A stretch of 64,000 nt of DNA from Streptomyces sp. HUAS MG91 (GTDB taxonomy: Bacteria; Actinomycetota; Actinomycetes; Streptomycetales; Streptomycetaceae), in assembly GCF_040529335.1 (NCBI RefSeq), contig NZ_CP159534.1:4650001-4714000 (forward strand), read 5' to 3'. This document shows positions 41,734 through 50,472 of the stretch, in pieces (positions within the stretch are counted from its first letter, which is position 1; each line of letters begins with the position of its first letter). Both the position numbers and the translations under genes were made by a program. The notes beneath the pieces are model-generated. The model did no database searches. It worked only from the letters and a program-made list of their open reading frames with translations, and was not told where the DNA came from.

Positions 41734-41996
41734 CCGTCTACATCGACCCGCCGACCTGGCCCGGCCACGGGCGGCTGTGGTCACATCTCGTGAGCGACGT
41801 CTCGTTCGACGAACTGCACCTGTTCGCAGGCGGGTTGGGGGTGCCGGAGCGCGCCTTCGAGCGCGACCACTACGACATCCCGGCGCACCGCTACGAGGAC
41901 GCGGTGCGGGCCGGGGCCGTGACGGTCGGCTCGAAGGAACTGGTGCGCAGGCTCACGGCCGCGGGGCTGCGGCGTCCGAAGGGGCGGCCCGCGTAG
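41730..41996 (+). CDS. DUF4031 protein
   Basis: The 88-residue protein has the DUF4031 pattern 'TVYIDPPTWPGHGRLWSHLVSDVSFDELHLFAGGLGVPERAFERDHYDIPAHRYEDAVRAGA'. Function is unknown. Translation is coupled to the preceding gene by a GTGA overlap. Its last 44 bases overlap the convergent MFS gene, and its stop codon lies between two copies of a 24-bp tandem repeat. Confidence 0.85.
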   Translation: MTVYIDPPTWPGHGRLWSHLVSDVSFDELHLFAGGLGVPERAFERDHYDIPAHRYEDAVRAGAVTVGSKELVRRLTAAGLRRPKGRPA

Positions 41997-43227
41997 CGTC
42001 CGAAGGGGCGGCCTGCGGCGCGGCGGCGCTGGAGGTGACGACCCGGGACGACGCCGTGCGCCGGTGCAGGCGCAGGCTCACCGCCGTCAGGGCCAGCGCG
42101 AGCACCGTCATCGCGCCGCCCGCCCAGGCGACCGCCGGATAACCGAGGTCGGCGTCGATGACCGTGCCGCCGAGCCAGGGCCCGCCCGTGTTGCCCAGGT
42201 TGAAGGCGGCGGTCGTGGTGGCGCCCGCCAGGGTGGGGGCCGCTCCCGCCACGTTGAACATCCGGGCGTTGAGCGCCGGGGCCGTGAAGAAGGCGGACAG
42301 GCCGAGCAGGAACGACAGGGCCACCGCCGCGATCTCAAGGTGCCCGAGCAGGGCCAGCGCGGCGAGGAAGACGGTGGACAGCGCGGTGCCGGACAGCAGC
42401 ACCCCGAAGAGGTGCGCGTCCGCGACCCGGCCGCCGACCGTCGTGCCGACCAGCGCGCCGATGCCGAACAGGGCGAGCACCGCGGGGACCCAGCCCTCGT
42501 CCAGGCCCGCCACGTCCGTCAGGAACGGGGACAGATAGCTGAACGCGCAGAAGACACCGCCCGCCGCCAGCGCCGTCACCGCGATCGACAGCCACACCTG
42601 CCGGTCCGCGTAGATGGACAACTCGCGCTTCAGGCGCGGGCGTTCGGCCGGGCGCGGGATGTGCGGGACGAGCGTGACGATGCCGACGAGCGCGATCGCC
42701 GAGGCGGCGCCGACCGCCCAGAACGCCGCGCGCCAGCCGAGGCCGTCACCGAGGAAGGCGCCGGCCGGGACGCCCAGCACGTTCGCGATCGACAGGCCGC
42801 CGATCATCACCGCCATCGCGCGGGCCCGCTGGTTCACCGGCACCATCGCGATGGCGACGGCCGCGCCGACCGCCCAGAACCCGGCGCAGGCCAGCGCGGA
42901 GACGACGCGGGACGCGAAGAGGATGCCGTACGTGGGGGCGAGGGCGCCCGCGATCTGACCCAGGCCGAAGGTCGTGATCAGGGCGATGAGGGTGGTGCGG
43001 CGGGGCAGGCGCAGGGTCGCCACCGCGAGCAGCGGGGCGCCCACGACCATGCCGATCGCGAACGCCGAGATCAGCAGGCCCGCCTGCGGGATCGTGACGT
43101 CCATGTCGTCGGCGACGGCCGGGAGCAGCCCGGAGAGCATGAACTCGCTCGTGCCGAGAGCGAAGACGCTCAGGCCGAGTATGTAGACGGCCAGGGGCAT
43201 CTTGGTGGTGGTGGAATTTGGCGGCAT
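41953..43227 (-). CDS. MFS transporter, DHA1 (arabinose-efflux-like) family
   Basis: The protein of about 424 residues has 12 hydrophobic helices. It shows 'LGLSVFALGTSEFMLSGLLPAVADDMDVTIPQAGLLISAFAIGMVVGAPLLAVATLRLPRRTTLIAL' (motif A region), 'LGVPAGAFLGDGLGWRAAFWAVGA' (motif C), and the AraJ/YdhP-like C-terminal half. It is likely a proton-driven exporter with unknown substrate. ATG 43227 is used; ATG 43200 is a serious alternative, as neither has a good ribosome site. The C-terminus ends in a short repeat, 'AAPSDATRAAPSDAAAP', encoded by a 24-bp tandem duplication. Confidence 0.85.
   Translation of the reverse strand: MPPNSTTTKMPLAVYILGLSVFALGTSEFMLSGLLPAVADDMDVTIPQAGLLISAFAIGMVVGAPLLAVATLRLPRRTTLIALITTFGLGQIAGALAPTYGILFASRVVSALACAGFWAVGAAVAIAMVPVNQRARAMAVMIGGLSIANVLGVPAGAFLGDGLGWRAAFWAVGAASAIALVGIVTLVPHIPRPAERPRLKRELSIYADRQVWLSIAVTALAAGGVFCAFSYLSPFLTDVAGLDEGWVPAVLALFGIGALVGTTVGGRVADAHLFGVLLSGTALSTVFLAALALLGHLEIAAVALSFLLGLSAFFTAPALNARMFNVAGAAPTLAGATTTAAFNLGNTGGPWLGGTVIDADLGYPAVAWAGGAMTVLALALTAVSLRLHRRTASSRVVTSSAAAPQAAPSDATRAAPSDAAAPRP
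41972..42013. repeat. 24-bp tandem duplication at the DUF4031/MFS junction
   Basis: gcgtccgaaggggcggcc occurs at 41972-41989 and again at 41996-42013, period 24. It encodes an octapeptide repeat (APSDAxxA) in the MFS tail on one strand and the end plus stop of DUF4031 on the other. Confidence 0.85.
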
Positions 43228-43288
43228 GTAAAACGGCAACCGGGGACGGTGGGGGTGGCATTCCCGGTGGGTACGGTTTCCCGCGCCC

Positions 43289-43930
43289 TCAGTGGGGCGC
43301 CAGCAGGCGCAGCTCTGTCGTCAGGTTGTCCCGGGCCGGGGTCGTCCAGTGCTTCTTTCCGTACGGGGTTCTGAACAGGGCCGGGAGATCGAGGAGTTGG
43401 CGGAGGATCGCCGCCCGGCCCTCCCGGAACGCCTCGTCGGGGACGAACGCGTACTCCTCGCGGACGCTTCGCGTGTAGGCCGCGTACGCGTCCGGGGCCG
43501 CCGCCAGGATCGCCAGGTCGGCGTCGCACAGGGTCTCGCCGTCGGTGTCGCCGTCGGCCGGATCGTGGGTGACCGTGAGCCGGACCAGGCGGGCCACCTC
43601 GGTCACCGTGGGCTCCGGCAGGCCGGCCTCGGTGAGGGCGCGCACCGCGAGGGCGGCCGACCGCTCCTCGTTCTCGGAGCGGTCCGGGCGGTACACCGCG
43701 TCGTGGAACCACGCGGCGAGGCGCACTGTCTCGGGGTTCGCCGCGTGCTCTTCCAGTACGTCGATGTGGTCGAGGACCGCGGTGAGGTGGGTCCGGGTGT
43801 GGTAGCGGCGGTGGGGTTCCGCCCAGCGGGTGAGGAGGTTGTCGGCGTACGGGTACGGATCCGTCCCGGGGTTCTCCGTCGTCGTCGCCGCCCGCAATGT
43901 CCGCGCGAACCGTTCCCGCAACTCACTCAT
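43289..43930 (-). CDS. HD-domain phosphohydrolase-like protein
   Basis: The 213-residue protein carries an HD domain: 'RRYHTRTHLTAVLDHIDVLEEH' (first His), 'LAAWFHDAVYRP' (HD pair, about 75), and a later Asp in 'CDADLAILAA'. It resembles uncharacterised predicted metal-dependent HD phosphohydrolases of about 210 residues. The substrate is unknown, perhaps nucleotides. The ATG at 43930 is clear. It is divergent from the HelD-like gene across a repeat-rich region. Confidence 0.85.
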   Translation of the reverse strand: MSELRERFARTLRAATTTENPGTDPYPYADNLLTRWAEPHRRYHTRTHLTAVLDHIDVLEEHAANPETVRLAAWFHDAVYRPDRSENEERSAALAVRALTEAGLPEPTVTEVARLVRLTVTHDPADGDTDGETLCDADLAILAAAPDAYAAYTRSVREEYAFVPDEAFREGRAAILRQLLDLPALFRTPYGKKHWTTPARDNLTTELRLLAPH

Positions 43931-43969
43931 GCACCGACCCTAGCGCCGCCCCGACCCGTCCTCCGTCTG

Positions 43970-44105
43970 CGGCTCCGGTGGGGGCTGGCCGCGCAGTTCC
44001 CCGCGCCCCTGAGGCGTGCGCTGCGCGCAGCCTCCCCTGGAGGCCGCAGGCCTCTCAGGGGCGCGGGGAACTGCGCGAGAAGCCCCACCGGGGCGCGGGC
44101 GGGCG
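43970..44105. repeat. Inverted repeat pair between divergent HD and HelD-like genes
   Basis: Facing copies at 43992-44011 and 44056-44075 with an aggccgcaggcct tip form a long hairpin. This is the only locus in the window where the repeat family sits between divergent genes, so a terminator role is not obvious here. Confidence 0.8.
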
Positions 44106-44122
44106 ACTGCGCAAAAACCTCG

Positions 44123-44152
44123 TTGCCCCTGCGTGTGGCGGTGACATACACT
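44123..44152 (+). promoter_or_regulatory. Putative promoter of the HelD-like gene
   Basis: ttgccc (-35, 44123-44128) and tacact (-10, 44147-44152) are separated by 18 bases, about 100 bp upstream of the GTG at 44254. It resembles a vegetative HrdB promoter. Confidence 0.5.
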
Positions 44153-44253
44153 CGCGCGTCCTGCCCGCCTCCCTCGCGGAGCGCGCCGCCGCCGCCCGGT
44201 CGGAAACCGGCCGGCCCGTGTCGTACTCGTACCGTGTGCCGGAGGCAGAACCC

Positions 44254-46299
44254 GTGAGTCAGTCAGCGTCGCCGCTCGACCGTGAGCGTGCGCACCTCTC
44301 CTCGTCCCGCGCCGCCCTGCGCGCCATGCGTGAGGACGCCGAGGCCCTGGACATCCGAGACGTCACCGCGAACTGGGTGAACGCCGAGGTGCTCCAGCGC
44401 CAGATCGAGGAGCGGATCAAGGCGCTCGCCGACCTGAGCCACACCCCGCTCTTCTTCGGCAGGCTCGACTACCTACACGCCCCCGGCGCCGAACAGGCCG
44501 AGGGCGCGGAGGGGGAGCAGTTCTACATCGGGCGGCGCCACGTGCACGACGCCGAGGGCGACCCGATGGTCATCGACTGGCGCGCGCCGGTCTCCCAGCC
44601 GTTCTACCGGGCCTCGAAGAAGGACCCGATGGACGTGGCGCTGCGCCGCAGGTTCGGTTACACGGGCGGCGAGCTGACCGCCTACGAGGACGAGAACCTG
44701 ACCGACCCGGCCGAGGCCGAGCGCACCAGCCAACTGCTCCAGCAGGAGATCGAGCGCCCGCGCGTCGGCCCGATGCGCGACATCGTCGCCACCATCCAGC
44801 CCGAGCAGGACGAGATCGTCCGCAGCGGGCTCGCCGGTTCGGTCTGCGTGCAGGGCGGGCCCGGCACCGGTAAGACCGCCGTCGGCCTGCACCGTGTCGC
44901 CTACCTGCTGTACGCGCACCGCGAGCGGCTCGCCCGCACCGGCACCCTCGTCATCGGGCCGAACAAGTCGTTCCTCCACTACATCGAGCAAGTGCTGCCC
45001 GCGCTGGGCGAGTTGGAGGTCAAGCAGGCGACCGTCGACGACCTCGTCGCCGGGCCGGTGGAGGTGCGCGGCGCCGACGAGGCGCCCGCCGCGCTGATCA
45101 AGGGCGACGCCCGGATGGCCGAGGTGCTGCGGCGGGCGCTGCGCTCGCACATCACGCTGCCGGGCGAGGGCGTCGTGGTCGTGCGCGGCTCACGGCGGTG
45201 GCGGGTCGCCTCGTACGAACTCGAAGAGATCGTCCGCGAGTTGATGGGCCGCGACATGCGGTACGGCGCCGCGCGCGAGGCCCTGCCGCAGCGCATCGCG
45301 CACGCCGTGCTCGTCCAGATGGAGCGGGCCGGAGAGGCCCCGGACGACCGGGTCCAGAACGCCGTCGCGCGCAACACCGCCGTCAAGGCCGCCGTCAAGG
45401 AGATCTGGCCGCCCATTGACCCCGCCAAGCTGGTCATGCGGCTGCTGTCCGACGCCGACTTCCTCGCCGAGCACGCCGACGGGCTGCTCGACGAGCAGGA
45501 ACAGAAGACCGTGCTGTGGGCCAAGCCCGCGCGCAGCGTCAAGACCGTCAAGTGGTCCGCCGCCGACGCCGTGCTGATCGACGAGGCCGCCGACCTCGTC
45601 GAGCGCACGCACTCGCTCGGGCACGTCGTGCTCGACGAGGCGCAGGACCTCTCCCCGATGCAGTACCGGGCCGTCGGGCGGCGCGCCTCGACCGGGTCCG
45701 TGACCGTGCTCGGCGACCTCGCGCAGGGGACCACGCCCTGGGCCACCCAGAGTTGGGCCGAGGCGCTGGGGCACCTGGGCAAGCCGGACGCCGTGGTGGA
45801 GGAACTGACGGCCGGTTTCCGTGTGCCGACCGACGTCATCACGTACGCCTCCCGGCTCCTGCCGCACATCGCGCCGGGGCTCGCGCCCGTGGCGTCGGTA
45901 CGTGAGAACCCCGGGGTGTTCGAGGTGCGGGGCGTTTCGGAGGACCTCGATGTGGTCGCCGCGTGCCGGGAGGCGCTGGAGCACGAGGGGTCGATCGGGC
46001 TCATCGCGGCCGATGCGCGGTGTGCGGTGCTGGGGGAGTTGCTGACCGAGGCGGGGATGGTGTTTCTCGCGCCGGGTGAGGAGACGACGGCCGAGGCGCG
46101 GCTGACGCTCGTCCCGGCATCGCTGGCCAAGGGGCTTGAGTACGACTACGTCGTCCTCGACGAGCCGGCTGCCGTGGTGAGCGGTGAGCCTGATGAGCGG
46201 ACCGGGTTGCGGCGGCTGTATGTGGCGCTGACCCGTGCCGTGTCGGGGCTGGTGGTGGTCCACGCCACAGCCCTGCCGGGCGAACTGGCCCCCGTGTAG
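44254..46299 (+). CDS. HelD-like RNA-polymerase-associated helicase/ATPase (UvrD superfamily)
   Basis: The 681-residue SF1 protein has an N-terminal coiled-coil-like arm ('LDRERAHLSSSRAALRAMREDAEALDIRD ... LQRQIEERIKALADL', 1-70), Walker A 'GGPGTGKTA' at 201-209 and Walker B 'VVLDEAQDL' around D461/E462. Also present are 'TVLGDLAQGTTPWA' and the C-terminal 'SLAKGLEYDYVVLDEP ... RRLYVALTRA'. HelD proteins insert arms into RNA polymerase and recycle stalled complexes; the HelR subtype gives rifamycin tolerance. I see no rifamycin-associated element upstream, so the HelR subtype is not supported. The GTG at 44254 has GGAGG 8 bases upstream. Confidence 0.82.
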   Translation: MSQSASPLDRERAHLSSSRAALRAMREDAEALDIRDVTANWVNAEVLQRQIEERIKALADLSHTPLFFGRLDYLHAPGAEQAEGAEGEQFYIGRRHVHDAEGDPMVIDWRAPVSQPFYRASKKDPMDVALRRRFGYTGGELTAYEDENLTDPAEAERTSQLLQQEIERPRVGPMRDIVATIQPEQDEIVRSGLAGSVCVQGGPGTGKTAVGLHRVAYLLYAHRERLARTGTLVIGPNKSFLHYIEQVLPALGELEVKQATVDDLVAGPVEVRGADEAPAALIKGDARMAEVLRRALRSHITLPGEGVVVVRGSRRWRVASYELEEIVRELMGRDMRYGAAREALPQRIAHAVLVQMERAGEAPDDRVQNAVARNTAVKAAVKEIWPPIDPAKLVMRLLSDADFLAEHADGLLDEQEQKTVLWAKPARSVKTVKWSAADAVLIDEAADLVERTHSLGHVVLDEAQDLSPMQYRAVGRRASTGSVTVLGDLAQGTTPWATQSWAEALGHLGKPDAVVEELTAGFRVPTDVITYASRLLPHIAPGLAPVASVRENPGVFEVRGVSEDLDVVAACREALEHEGSIGLIAADARCAVLGELLTEAGMVFLAPGEETTAEARLTLVPASLAKGLEYDYVVLDEPAAVVSGEPDERTGLRRLYVALTRAVSGLVVVHATALPGELAPV

Positions 46300-46442
46300 C
46301 TCGCCCGCGCCCCTGTTGGGTTGTCTTTCGTCTGCGGGCCGGTGGCCGCGTCTCGCGCAGTTCCCCGCGCCCCTGAGGCATGCGCTGACGCGCAGCCTCC
46401 CCTGAAGGCCGCAGGCCTTTCAGGAGCGCGGGGAACTGCGTG
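46300..46442. repeat. Inverted repeat pair between HelD-like gene and cutC
   Basis: Facing cores at 46356-46375 and 46421-46440 (aggagcgcgg variant), with aggccgcaggcctt between, lie between convergent genes. The cutC stop codon falls within 4 bases of the right end. Likely a shared terminator. Confidence 0.8.
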
Positions 46443-46443
46443 G

Positions 46444-47139
46444 TCAGGAGTCCAGGGTGTCGCGCCAGAGGCGGACGGACTGCGACGAGACCGGGCCCGC
46501 CCACCCGGAGGGCCGCGCCGCGCCGCCGATGTGGAAGGCCGAGATCCCGGCCCCGCGCAACCCGGCGACATGCTCCAGGCGGAGCCCCCCGCCGACCAGG
46601 ATCTGCTGCTCGTACCCGGGCTCCCCGGCAGCCGACCGCGCCGCCTCCGCGACGAGCACGTCGACCCCGGCGTCCACGCCGTCCGCCGAACCCGCCGTCA
46701 GATACGTGTCCAGGCCGGGCAGATCGGCGAGCTGCTTGCGCAGGGCGTCCCGGTCGGCGGCCCGGTCGATGGCCCGGTGGAACGTCCACCGGCACCCGTC
46801 CAGCTCGCCCACCAGCCGCTCCACGGCCGCCAGATCGGGCCCCCCGTGATCGTCGAGGAACCCGAGCACGAACTCGTCGGCACCCGCCGCCCGCAACGCC
46901 CGCGCCCGCGCCACCAGCTCCGAGACGTCACCGGCGGCGAAACCGTCCGCGAGCCGGAGCATCACGCGCAGCGAGATGTCCACGGCCCCGCGGATCGCCG
47001 CGAACGTCTCCACCGACGGCGTCAGCCCGTCCGCGGCCATGTCGGTGACCAGCTCAAGGCGGTCCGCGCCACCGGCCTGGGCGGCGACGGCGTCCTCGGC
47101 GTCGAGGGCGATCACCTCCAGGACTGCACGCTTGCTCAT
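46444..47139 (-). CDS. cutC: CutC-family TIM-barrel protein
   Basis: The 231-residue protein matches CutC: 'VLEVIALDAEDAVAAQAGGADRLELVTDMAADGLTPSVETF', 'ISLRVMLRLADGFAAGD', 'FVLGFLDDHGGPDLAAVERLV', 'WTFHRAIDRAADRDAL', 'QQILVGGGLRLEHVAGLRGAGISAFHIGGAAR'. CutC was named for copper homeostasis in E. coli, but that role is disputed and the fold suggests an enzyme. A DasR-type site directly upstream hints at a link to amino-sugar metabolism. The ATG at 47139 has GGAG upstream. A copper ATPase lies 1 kb away but is separately controlled. Confidence 0.88.
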   Translation of the reverse strand: MSKRAVLEVIALDAEDAVAAQAGGADRLELVTDMAADGLTPSVETFAAIRGAVDISLRVMLRLADGFAAGDVSELVARARALRAAGADEFVLGFLDDHGGPDLAAVERLVGELDGCRWTFHRAIDRAADRDALRKQLADLPGLDTYLTAGSADGVDAGVDVLVAEAARSAAGEPGYEQQILVGGGLRLEHVAGLRGAGISAFHIGGAARPSGWAGPVSSQSVRLWRDTLDS

Positions 47140-47150
47140 GAGGCTCCTGA

Positions 47151-47166
47151 ATAGGTCTAGTCCAAT
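47151..47166. promoter_or_regulatory. dre-like DasR site upstream of cutC
   Basis: ataggtctagtccaat matches 12 of 16 dre positions and shares the exact core aggtctagtcca with the strong nagK site at 16500. It starts 12 bp before the cutC ATG, where binding would block transcription. Confidence 0.65.
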
Positions 47167-47178
47167 GTCCCGCTCAGC

Positions 47179-48051
47179 CTACGCCGCGTGCACCGTGAAC
47201 GCAGCCGTCCTGACCTCGCCGTCGTGCTTGAAATCGAGGAAGAGCCGGTACGTCCCGGTGCTGGGCGCGGTCGCGGTGAAGGAAACCTCCGGCCCCGGCC
47301 TGCCGTCGTGCGGGTGAACGTGAAGGTAGGCCAGATCGCCCGCGCGCAGGGCGACCAAGTGCCCGTACGCGCCGAGGTAGGGGTCCAGATCGGTGACGGG
47401 CCGGCCGTTCCTGGTGACGGTCAGGGTCAGCTCGCGGGCCGCGCCCGCCGCCAGTTCGCCGTCCACCCGGACCTCGTAGCCACCCGCGACACGTGCCGTC
47501 GTGGAGTGCTCCGGCAGCGGCGCGGGCGCGTACGTCCCCGCGACGCCGAGCCCGGCGCCGAGCGTCAGGCCCTCCTGCGCGCCGCGCGGGGTGAAGTCGG
47601 CGAAGACGCGGTAGTCGCCCGCCTTGGGCAGCGAGACGGGCGTCGACCAGGTGCCGTCGGCCGCCCGCACCGGGTGCAGATGGCGGTACGCGGTCAGATC
47701 GCGCGAGGCGACGATCAGGTGCAGCTGCTTGCCGTGCTCCGTCTCGTACGAGGTCAGGGGCTCCCCGGCGCCGCCCTCGGTGTCCTTGCGGATCGTGAAG
47801 CGGAGGACGCCGGTCGGGCCGGGGAGGCGGTCCCGTTCCAGGTCGAGGGTGTAGCCGCGGTCGGAGACCTGGAGGCCGCCGGGAACGGTGTCCGCCTCGC
47901 CCGCGTGGGTCTCCTCGCCGCCGTGCCTCTCGTGTGCGGGCGGCCGCTGCTCCGCGATCACGGGAGTCACCCCGCTCCCCACCCCGTACGCCGTGCCGAA
48001 CGTGGCGGCGGCCGCGGCCGCGACGGCGGCGATCTTCAGTCCGGTGTGCAT
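47179..48051 (-). CDS. Secreted copper-locus protein, beta-sandwich type
   Basis: The 290-residue protein has an N-terminal signal/anchor helix ('MHTGLKIAAVAAAAAATFGTAYGVGSG') and a His/Glu-rich stretch ('HERHGGEETHAGEAD'). Two beta-sandwich halves follow, with 'KQLHLIVASRDLTAYRHLHPV' and 'GHLVALRAGDLAYLHVHPHDGRPGPEVSF'. The HLHP and HVHPHD motifs suggest metal binding. It is divergent from copA with a CsoR-type palindrome in front of each gene. A role in handling periplasmic-side copper is likely but inferred. The ATG at 48051 has GAGGAG 7 bases upstream. Confidence 0.8.
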   Translation of the reverse strand: MHTGLKIAAVAAAAAATFGTAYGVGSGVTPVIAEQRPPAHERHGGEETHAGEADTVPGGLQVSDRGYTLDLERDRLPGPTGVLRFTIRKDTEGGAGEPLTSYETEHGKQLHLIVASRDLTAYRHLHPVRAADGTWSTPVSLPKAGDYRVFADFTPRGAQEGLTLGAGLGVAGTYAPAPLPEHSTTARVAGGYEVRVDGELAAGAARELTLTVTRNGRPVTDLDPYLGAYGHLVALRAGDLAYLHVHPHDGRPGPEVSFTATAPSTGTYRLFLDFKHDGEVRTAAFTVHAA

Positions 48052-48088
48052 GACGGGCTCCTCGTGGCGGGGGCGGGTTTCTCCGACC

Positions 48089-48105
48089 ATACCCATGGGG
48101 GGTAT
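48089..48105. promoter_or_regulatory. CsoR-type operator 1
   Basis: ataccc-atggg-gggtat is a near-palindrome of the G-tract CsoR class, placed in front of the minus-strand secreted protein. CsoR releases such sites when it binds Cu(I). Confidence 0.7.
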
Positions 48106-48136
48106 CCTGTCAAGCAGGGTCCGGCCTTGTTCTAGG

Positions 48137-48151
48137 TACCCCCTGGGGGTA
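48137..48151. promoter_or_regulatory. CsoR-type operator 2 (copA)
   Basis: taccccc-t-gggggta is a perfect palindrome matching the CsoR consensus. It lies 57 bp upstream of the copA ATG. Confidence 0.8.
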
Positions 48152-48207
48152 TAACTGGATCATAATGTGGGGCACCCGCCCCACGGACCCCGACCGAAGG
48201 AGGCAGC

Positions 48208-50472
48208 ATGTCGGCGCACACCGTCGCCCCGCCCGCCCGGGTGGAACTCGCCATCGGTGGCATGACCTGCGCGTCCTGCGCCGCCCGGATCGAGAAGAAG
48301 CTGAACCGGATGGACGGCGTCGAGGCGACCGTCAACTACGCGACCGAGAAGGCGCAGGTCAGCTATGCCGACGGGGTGTCCGTCGCCGATCTGATCGCGA
48401 AGGTCGAGGCCACCGGCTACACGGCCCACGAGCCCGAGCCGCCCGCCGTCGAGACCGACAGGGACGCCGGGAGCGCGGCCGACGACGAGCTGCGGCCGCT
48501 GCGCCAGCGCCTGATCACCGCCGTCGTGCTCGCCGTTCCCGTCATCGCGATGGCGATGGTCCCGGCCCTCCAGTTCCAGTACTGGCAGTGGCTGTCCCTG
48601 ACACTGGCGGCGCCCGTCGTCACGTACGCGGCCTGGCCGTTCCACCGGGCGGCGTTCACGAACGCGCGGCACGGCGCCGCGACGATGGACACGCTGATCT
48701 CGCTGGGCACCTCGGCCGCGTTCCTGTGGTCGGTGTGGGCGCTGTTCTTCGGCACCGCGGGCACCCCCGGCATGACGCACCCCTTCGAGCTGACCATCGG
48801 GCGCGGTGACGGTGCGGGGAACATCTATCTGGAGGCCGCCGCGGGCGTCACCGCGTTCATCCTCGCGGGCCGGTACTTCGAAGCCCGTTCCAAGCGGAAG
48901 GCGGGCGCCGCGCTCAGGGCGCTGCTCGAACTGGGCGCCAAGGACGTGACGGTGCTGCGCGCCGGCGGGCGGGAAGCGACGGTCCCGATCGGTGAGTTGA
49001 GGACCGGGGACCGTTTCCTGGTGCGGCCCGGCGAGAAGATCGCCACGGACGGCACCGTCGTCGAGGGCTCCTCCGCCGTCGACGCCTCCATGCTCACCGG
49101 CGAGTCCGTGCCGGTCGAGGTCGCGGTCGGCGACACCGTCACCGGCGCCACGCTGAACGCCGGGGGACGGCTCGTCGTCGAGGCCACCCGGGTCGGTTCC
49201 GACACCCAGCTCGCGCGGATGGCCCGCATGGTCGAGGACGCGCAGAACGGCAAGGCCGCCGCCCAGCGGCTCGCCGACCGGATCTCCGGCGTCTTCGTCC
49301 CGGTCGTCATCGCCCTCGCGATCGCCACGCTGGGCTTCTGGCTCGGCAACGGCGCGGGCTGGACGGCCGCCTTCACCGCCGCCGTCGCCGTCCTCATCAT
49401 CGCCTGCCCGTGCGCCCTCGGGCTCGCCACCCCGACCGCGCTCATGGTCGGCACCGGGCGCGGCGCCCAGCTCGGCATCCTCATCAAGGGCCCCGAGGTC
49501 CTGGAGACGACCCGCCGCGTCGACACGATCGTCCTCGACAAGACCGGCACCGTGACGACCGGGCGGATGACGCTGCTCGCCGCGCACGTCGCCGACGGCA
49601 CGACCGAGGACGAGGTGCTGCGGCTCGCGGGCGCGCTGGAGCACAGCTCCGAGCACCCGATCGCGCGGGCCGTGGCCACGGGCGCCGCCGAGCGCGTGGG
49701 CCCGCTGCCCGTCCCCGAGGACTTCGCGAACGTCGCCGGGCTCGGCGTGCAGGGCGTCGTCGACGGGCACGCGGTGCTGGTCGGGCGGGAGCAGTTGCTG
49801 GAGGAGTGGGAGATCCGGCTCCCCGAGCCGCTGGCCCGCGCCAAGGCCGCCGCCGAGGAGGCCGGGCGGACCGTGATCGCGGTGGCCTGGGACGGGGCCG
49901 CGCGCGCCGTGCTCGAGGTCGCCGACGCCGTGAAGGACACCAGTGCCGAGGCCGTGCGGCGGCTGCGGGAGTTGGGGCTGCGGCCCGTTCTGCTGACCGG
50001 TGACAATGCCGCCGTCGCCCGTGCCGTCGCCGCCGAGGTCGGGATCACCGACCCCGCCGATGTCATCTCTGAGGTGCTGCCCCAGGACAAGGTCGATGTC
50101 GTCAAGCGGCTTCAGGGGGAGGGGCGTTCCGTGGCCATGGTCGGTGACGGGGTCAACGACGCGGCGGCGCTGGCGCAGGCCGATCTGGGGCTTGCCATGG
50201 GGACGGGTACGGATGCCGCCATCGAGGCCGGGGATCTGACGCTGGTCCGGGGTGACCTGCGGTCGGCGGGCGACGCGATTCGGCTCGCCCGGCGCACGCT
50301 GGGCACGATCCGCTCGAATCTGTTCTGGGCGTTCGCCTACAACGTGGCCGCGTTGCCGCTCGCCGCGGCGGGCCTTTTGAATCCCATGATCGCCGGTGCC
50401 GCCATGGCCTTCTCCTCGGTCTTCGTGGTCGCCAACAGCCTGCGACTGCGGCGCTTCAGGGCCGGCTTCTAG
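48208..50472 (+). CDS. copA: Copper-translocating P-type ATPase
   Basis: The 754-residue P1B-1 ATPase has an N-terminal heavy-metal-associated domain with '[15 protein letters not shown]' (Cys21, Cys24) and eight membrane helices. The TGES loop '[11 protein letters not shown]', ion-site 'CPC' at 400-402, phosphorylation 'DKTGTVTTG' with Asp444, '[10 protein letters not shown]' and hinge '[16 protein letters not shown]' (about 646) are all present. It exports Cu(I) from the cytoplasm. AAGGAGG lies before the ATG, and two CsoR-type operators sit upstream. Confidence 0.96.
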   Translation: MSAHTVAPPARVELAIGGMTCASCAARIEKKLNRMDGVEATVNYATEKAQVSYADGVSVADLIAKVEATGYTAHEPEPPAVETDRDAGSAADDELRPLRQRLITAVVLAVPVIAMAMVPALQFQYWQWLSLTLAAPVVTYAAWPFHRAAFTNARHGAATMDTLISLGTSAAFLWSVWALFFGTAGTPGMTHPFELTIGRGDGAGNIYLEAAAGVTAFILAGRYFEARSKRKAGAALRALLELGAKDVTVLRAGGREATVPIGELRTGDRFLVRPGEKIATDGTVVEGSSAVDASMLTGESVPVEVAVGDTVTGATLNAGGRLVVEATRVGSDTQLARMARMVEDAQNGKAAAQRLADRISGVFVPVVIALAIATLGFWLGNGAGWTAAFTAAVAVLIIACPCALGLATPTALMVGTGRGAQLGILIKGPEVLETTRRVDTIVLDKTGTVTTGRMTLLAAHVADGTTEDEVLRLAGALEHSSEHPIARAVATGAAERVGPLPVPEDFANVAGLGVQGVVDGHAVLVGREQLLEEWEIRLPEPLARAKAAAEEAGRTVIAVAWDGAARAVLEVADAVKDTSAEAVRRLRELGLRPVLLTGDNAAVARAVAAEVGITDPADVISEVLPQDKVDVVKRLQGEGRSVAMVGDGVNDAAALAQADLGLAMGTGTDAAIEAGDLTLVRGDLRSAGDAIRLARRTLGTIRSNLFWAFAYNVAALPLAAAGLLNPMIAGAAMAFSSVFVVANSLRLRRFRAGF

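Noticed and set aside
44085..44130. Rifamycin-associated element upstream of the HelD-like gene
   Set aside because: No long inverted repeat of that type is present; the only palindromes are parts of the common intergenic repeat.
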